Assembly: GCA_041676265.1 (NCBI GenBank)
Contig: JBAYSE010000072.1
Coordinates: 1-8,290 of the forward strand
Reading direction: 5' to 3'
Length of the DNA: 8,290 nucleotides
Source: DUOJ01 sp041676265
Lineage (GTDB): Bacteria > Spirochaetota > Spirochaetia > Sphaerochaetales > Sphaerochaetaceae
The notes below the pieces were generated by a model. The model was not told the DNA's origin. It saw nothing but the letters and a program-made list of their open reading frames with translations, and searched no databases. Below, piece after piece: positions 5,400 to 8,290 of the stretch (position 1 is its first letter; every line of letters begins with the position of its first letter). A program made the translations under genes and the position numbers.

Positions 5400-6392
5400 A
5401 TGGGACGACCGGTAACGCTATTTACGGGTCAATGGGCGGATTTGCCCTTTGAAGAAGTCTGCAAGCTAGTCAGTGGATTTGGCTATGATGGATTGGAGAT
5501 AGCTTGTTGGGGGGACCATTTAGATGTTGAGAAGGCGGCTAAAGATTCCGCCTACGTCGACGAGAAAAAAAGGATTCTGGCTAAATATAATCTGGGTTGT
5601 TGGGCTCTGGGCAATCACTTAGCGGGGCAATGTGTCGGGGACGCCTTTGGGGATCCCCGTTTAGACGGTTTTGCCCCTAAGAACCTAGCCGGTAATTCAG
5701 AGGCAATTCGTGAGTGGGGTATCCAACAAATGATCTACACCGCACAGGCAGCCAAAAATATGGGGTGCTATGTGGTTACCGGATTCATGGGTTCCCCTAT
5801 TTGGAAGTACTTCTACTCATTCCCCCAAACAACGCAGGCGATGGTTGATGACGGGTATGCTGCGATAAAAGCGCTGTGGAGTCCAATTTTGGACGAATTT
5901 GAGCGCCAAGGAGTTAAGTTTGCCTTGGAGGTACACCCCTCGGAGATCGCCTACGACTACTATTCGGCTGAAAAATTGCTCGAGGAGTTTGAGTGGAGGG
6001 AGACGCTGGGATTTAACTTTGACCCTAGCCACTTGCAGTGGCAAGGCGTTGACCCAGCCCTTTTCTATCGTGACTTTGCCGACCGGATTTACCATCTCCA
6101 TATCAAAGATTGCTACGTGAAACTCGATGGACGGAGTGGAATCTTGGGCTCCCATATAGAGTTTGGCGACCTGCGCCGCGGCTGGAACTTTGTCAGCCCC
6201 GGTCATGGAGATGTCAACTTTGAATTTATTATTCGAGAGGCGAATGCGGCCGGTTACAGTGGTCCTCTCTCTGTTGAGTGGGAAGACAACGGCATGGACC
6301 GGCTCTTTGGTGCCCAAGAGGCTCTCGAGTTTGTCCACAAGATTGACTTCGATCCTTCAACGGTTAGCTTTGATGGAGCGATGGAGAATTAA
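5400..6392 (+). CDS. Sugar phosphate isomerase/epimerase family protein (AP-endonuclease-2 TIM barrel)
   Basis: The ATG at 5400 follows an excellent SD (AAAGGAGG, 5387-5394, partly within the upstream stop codon) by 5 nt, giving 330 residues; the in-frame ATG at 5373 lies before that SD and inside the previous gene. The xylose-isomerase-like TIM barrel shows likely metal ligands in the usual order: Glu177 (ALEVHP), Asp208 (FNFDPSH), His234 (HLHIKD) and Glu293 (LSVEWED). A segment at about 239-271 ending in SPGHGDV lies between the last two ligands and probably shapes the active site. Family members isomerise or epimerise keto or aldo sugars and cyclitols; IolE-type dehydratases and glycoside-cleaving relatives also share the fold. 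Pairing with a Gfo/Idh/MocA enzyme suggests that it acts on the oxidised product. The family is certain, the reaction is open. Confidence 0.9.
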   Translation: MGRPVTLFTGQWADLPFEEVCKLVSGFGYDGLEIACWGDHLDVEKAAKDSAYVDEKKRILAKYNLGCWALGNHLAGQCVGDAFGDPRLDGFAPKNLAGNSEAIREWGIQQMIYTAQAAKNMGCYVVTGFMGSPIWKYFYSFPQTTQAMVDDGYAAIKALWSPILDEFERQGVKFALEVHPSEIAYDYYSAEKLLEEFEWRETLGFNFDPSHLQWQGVDPALFYRDFADRIYHLHIKDCYVKLDGRSGILGSHIEFGDLRRGWNFVSPGHGDVNFEFIIREANAAGYSGPLSVEWEDNGMDRLFGAQEALEFVHKIDFDPSTVSFDGAMEN

Positions 6393-7936
6393 TGGGCAAA
6401 GAGAATACCACTAATCAACTGAACTCTGGTGAACCCCTCCTGACGGTGAGGGGTATCACTAAAGAGTTCTCCACGGTAAGGGTTCTCAATGCGATAAACA
6501 TCGATATTTACCCTGGTGAGGTGATGGGGCTTATTGGGGAAAATGGCGCCGGCAAATCGACTTTAATAAAGATTATCAGCGGTATTTATCAGATGACAGC
6601 CGGCTCCATCTTTTTAGAAGGCCAAGAGGTCACTATAAAAGACTATGGAGAGGCCAAAGCTTTAGGGATCTCGATAGTTCCCCAAGAATTCAACCTCATC
6701 AACACCCTGAGCGTCTACGAAAATATCTTTTTGGGCAATGAAATCCTCCTCCGTAATGGCCTGTTAGATAAGGCTACGATGCGCCGGGAGGCGATTAAGC
6801 AACTGCAAGAGTTGAAGATGTCTCTCAATGTTAACCGCCTAATTGGAGATTTGAGCGTAGCGGAAAAACAGATGGTAGAGATATCCAAAGCCCTTATGTT
6901 GCATGCCCGCATCTTGATAATGGATGAACCAACCACCACCCTCACCGGTCATGAGGTCGAAACCCTCTTTAACTTGATGCGGGAACTGAAAAGGCAGGGG
7001 GTAACCATCATCTTCGTCTCTCACAAGCTCAAAGAGGTGAAAGCTATCTGTGACAGGGTTACCGTATTACGCGATGGCAACCTAATTAGTGTCGATCCTA
7101 TCGAAGAGGTGGAAGAGGAAGACTTAGCCCGCAAAATGATAGGGCGGGATTTCACCCAAGTTTTTCCAGAAAAAATAGTTAAAGATAAGGCAGACCTAGC
7201 CTTAGAAGTTGTCAATCTCAACGTAAAAAACCTTATTCGTGAAGTCTCATTTAATCTTCGCCGGGGTGAAATTTTAGGATTCGCCGGATTAGTAGGGGCC
7301 GGCCGAACAGAATTATTTGAATCCCTGATGGGCCTCAGAAGGGTTGACAGTGGCAGGATCATCGTAGACTCAAAAGAGGTGAAAATTCGCCATCCACGGG
7401 ACGCTGTCGATTTGGGTATTGGTTACATTAGTGAAGACAGACAAGGTAAAGGGATAGTTGAAAACTTCAATGTCCCCAAAAATATTACCCTCATTACTTT
7501 GCGTAACTATGTTAAGCATCTCTTAATCGATTTTAAGAAGGAAGAGAAGCGCGCCGAAGAGTTTAAAAAAACCTTTAGAATAGTGGCTGCTTCCCAGAAA
7601 GCTCCCCTGAAGTTCTTCAGTGGGGGCAATCAACAGAAAGTCTACTTAGCCCGCTGGGTCGAAACCGCACCCAAAATTTTAATTTTTGATGAGCCTACAC
7701 GCGGTATCGATGTTAATTCAAAAAGAGAAATATATGAATTTATCCACCAATTGGCCTTAAAAGGGGTCTCCTGCATAGTAATCAGCTCTGAGATGGAGGA
7801 GGTCATTGGGTTGTGTAGCCGTGTCTACGTAATGCGAGAAGGAACTGTAGCCGGCTGTTTAAGTGATGAACACATAAACGAAGAGGAGATCATGTTCCAC
7901 GCGACTGGAATTAAGGGAAGGATAGCCTATGGTTAA
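6392..7936 (+). CDS. RbsA-type sugar ABC importer ATP-binding protein (double ATPase)
   Basis: This 514-residue protein has two ABC ATPase domains, the normal size and build for the CUT2 (ribose/galactose/autoinducer-2) class. Domain 1: Walker A GENGAGKST (49-57), Q-loop VPQE (96-99), signature-like LSVAEKQ (154-160), Walker B ILIMDEP (174-180), H-loop His211. Domain 2: degenerate Walker A GLVGAGRTE (299-307), signature FSGGNQQ (409-415), Walker B ILIFDEP (429-435). The changed Walker A in domain 2 and the LSVAE signature in domain 1 are standard in this class, not damage. It works on the cytoplasmic side, powering the RbsC-type permease encoded next. The start codon shares a base with the previous stop (TAATG) and has GGAG 5 nt upstream, indicating translational coupling. 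Class is certain; the sugar is not. Confidence 0.96.
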   Translation: MGKENTTNQLNSGEPLLTVRGITKEFSTVRVLNAINIDIYPGEVMGLIGENGAGKSTLIKIISGIYQMTAGSIFLEGQEVTIKDYGEAKALGISIVPQEFNLINTLSVYENIFLGNEILLRNGLLDKATMRREAIKQLQELKMSLNVNRLIGDLSVAEKQMVEISKALMLHARILIMDEPTTTLTGHEVETLFNLMRELKRQGVTIIFVSHKLKEVKAICDRVTVLRDGNLISVDPIEEVEEEDLARKMIGRDFTQVFPEKIVKDKADLALEVVNLNVKNLIREVSFNLRRGEILGFAGLVGAGRTELFESLMGLRRVDSGRIIVDSKEVKIRHPRDAVDLGIGYISEDRQGKGIVENFNVPKNITLITLRNYVKHLLIDFKKEEKRAEEFKKTFRIVAASQKAPLKFFSGGNQQKVYLARWVETAPKILIFDEPTRGIDVNSKREIYEFIHQLALKGVSCIVISSEMEEVIGLCSRVYVMREGTVAGCLSDEHINEEEIMFHATGIKGRIAYG

Positions 7937-8290
7937 TGCAAACAAAACAAATTTGCGAGAAAAAATAAGCGACTTTTTTAAAGATTTCAAACTCAGTGAA
8001 CACGCCACGGGGGTAGGGTTTATACTCCTCTTTATTTTGGCAACCATTGTAGGGTGGCCCTCTTTCTTGAAGTTGAGGAACTTAACCAATATTTTACGCC
8101 AAATCTCTTATACCGGAATTATTGGGTTGGGCATGACCCTGATAATCATCTCAGGAGGCATTGATCTTTCGGTAGGGTCAATGACCGCCTTCGTGGGGGG
8201 AGTGTCAATTTTTTTCCTCAATATATTCCCGGGGGATTCGGTCTTTGCCGTTGTTTTGGCTTCCCTGTTCTCAATAATCTTTGGGGGTAT
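7929..8290 (+). CDS. RbsC-type sugar ABC importer permease, N-terminal part (cut by right edge)
   Basis: An ATG at 7929 overlaps the end of the ATPase gene by 8 nt and follows AAGGA (7918-7922) by 6 nt. The 120 complete codons to the window edge stay open. After a short charged cytoplasmic N terminus, a hydrophobic segment (about 28-46) is followed by others at about 60-75 and 86-120. The segment GGIDLSVGS (76-84) is the hallmark of RbsC/BPD_transp_2 permeases, which form the inner-membrane channel of CUT2 sugar importers. About two thirds of a normal ~320-residue permease is missing to the right. The matching periplasmic sugar-binding protein is likely to be encoded beyond the window. Confidence 0.95.
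   Translation, partial: MVNANKTNLREKISDFFKDFKLSEHATGVGFILLFILATIVGWPSFLKLRNLTNILRQISYTGIIGLGMTLIIISGGIDLSVGSMTAFVGGVSIFFLNIFPGDSVFAVVLASLFSIIFGG

Noticed and set aside
5817..6338. 173-codon minus-strand open frame antisense to the isomerase gene
   Set aside because: It lies wholly inside a gene with clear TIM-barrel motifs, has no recognisable domain, and the frame is open as a by-product of codon bias.
7859..8089. 76-codon minus-strand frame near the ATPase-permease junction
   Set aside because: Antisense to two well-supported transporter genes with no SD or domain signal.

Overview
The window reads as bacterial chromosomal DNA of moderate GC from a Gram-negative-type (diderm) organism. 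The main support is two adjacent genes for signal-peptide-bearing proteins that look like outer-membrane beta-barrels. The mix of a LacI-type regulator, an RbsA/RbsC sugar ABC importer, DUF1207-like outer-membrane proteins and a DsrE-like protein would suit a spirochaete or a similar anaerobe. That assignment is a guess: there is no rRNA or other phylogenetic marker here. No mobile element, CRISPR array, tRNA or rRNA gene was seen.

The layout is two divergent gene blocks. The left block (1-3991, all minus strand) runs in transcription order: a PHP-family phosphoesterase of the histidinol-phosphatase type; a small cysteine-rich DsrE-like protein; two tandem paralogous putative outer-membrane proteins; and a LacI-family repressor cut off by the left edge. 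Gaps are 74, 11, 23 and 58 nt. The dsrE-like and outer-membrane genes have good Shine-Dalgarno (SD) sites. The PHP and lacI genes have none; instead each has a promoter-like -35/-10 pair placed so that transcription would begin at or within a few bases of the ATG.

The right block (4216 to the right edge, all plus strand) is a tightly packed sugar operon: a Gfo/Idh/MocA NAD(P)-dependent oxidoreductase, an AP-endonuclease-2-fold sugar isomerase/epimerase, an RbsA-type double ATPase and the start of an RbsC-type permease. Junctions are 11 nt, a TAATG overlap and an 8-nt overlap, pointing to one polycistronic mRNA. The substrate-binding protein is not in the window and is probably further right. 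The block most likely imports a monosaccharide, glycoside or cyclitol and oxidises then isomerises it. The exact substrate cannot be read from the sequence.

The 224-bp divergent region (3992-4215) holds a perfect TATAAT for the sugar operon followed by an inverted repeat ACAAT-N4-ATTGT over the predicted start point. A 15-bp segment matching that repeat at 12 positions lies over the putative lacI -10 box. This suggests that the truncated LacI protein controls the sugar operon and itself. The 5' leader of the sugar operon would be about 107 nt.
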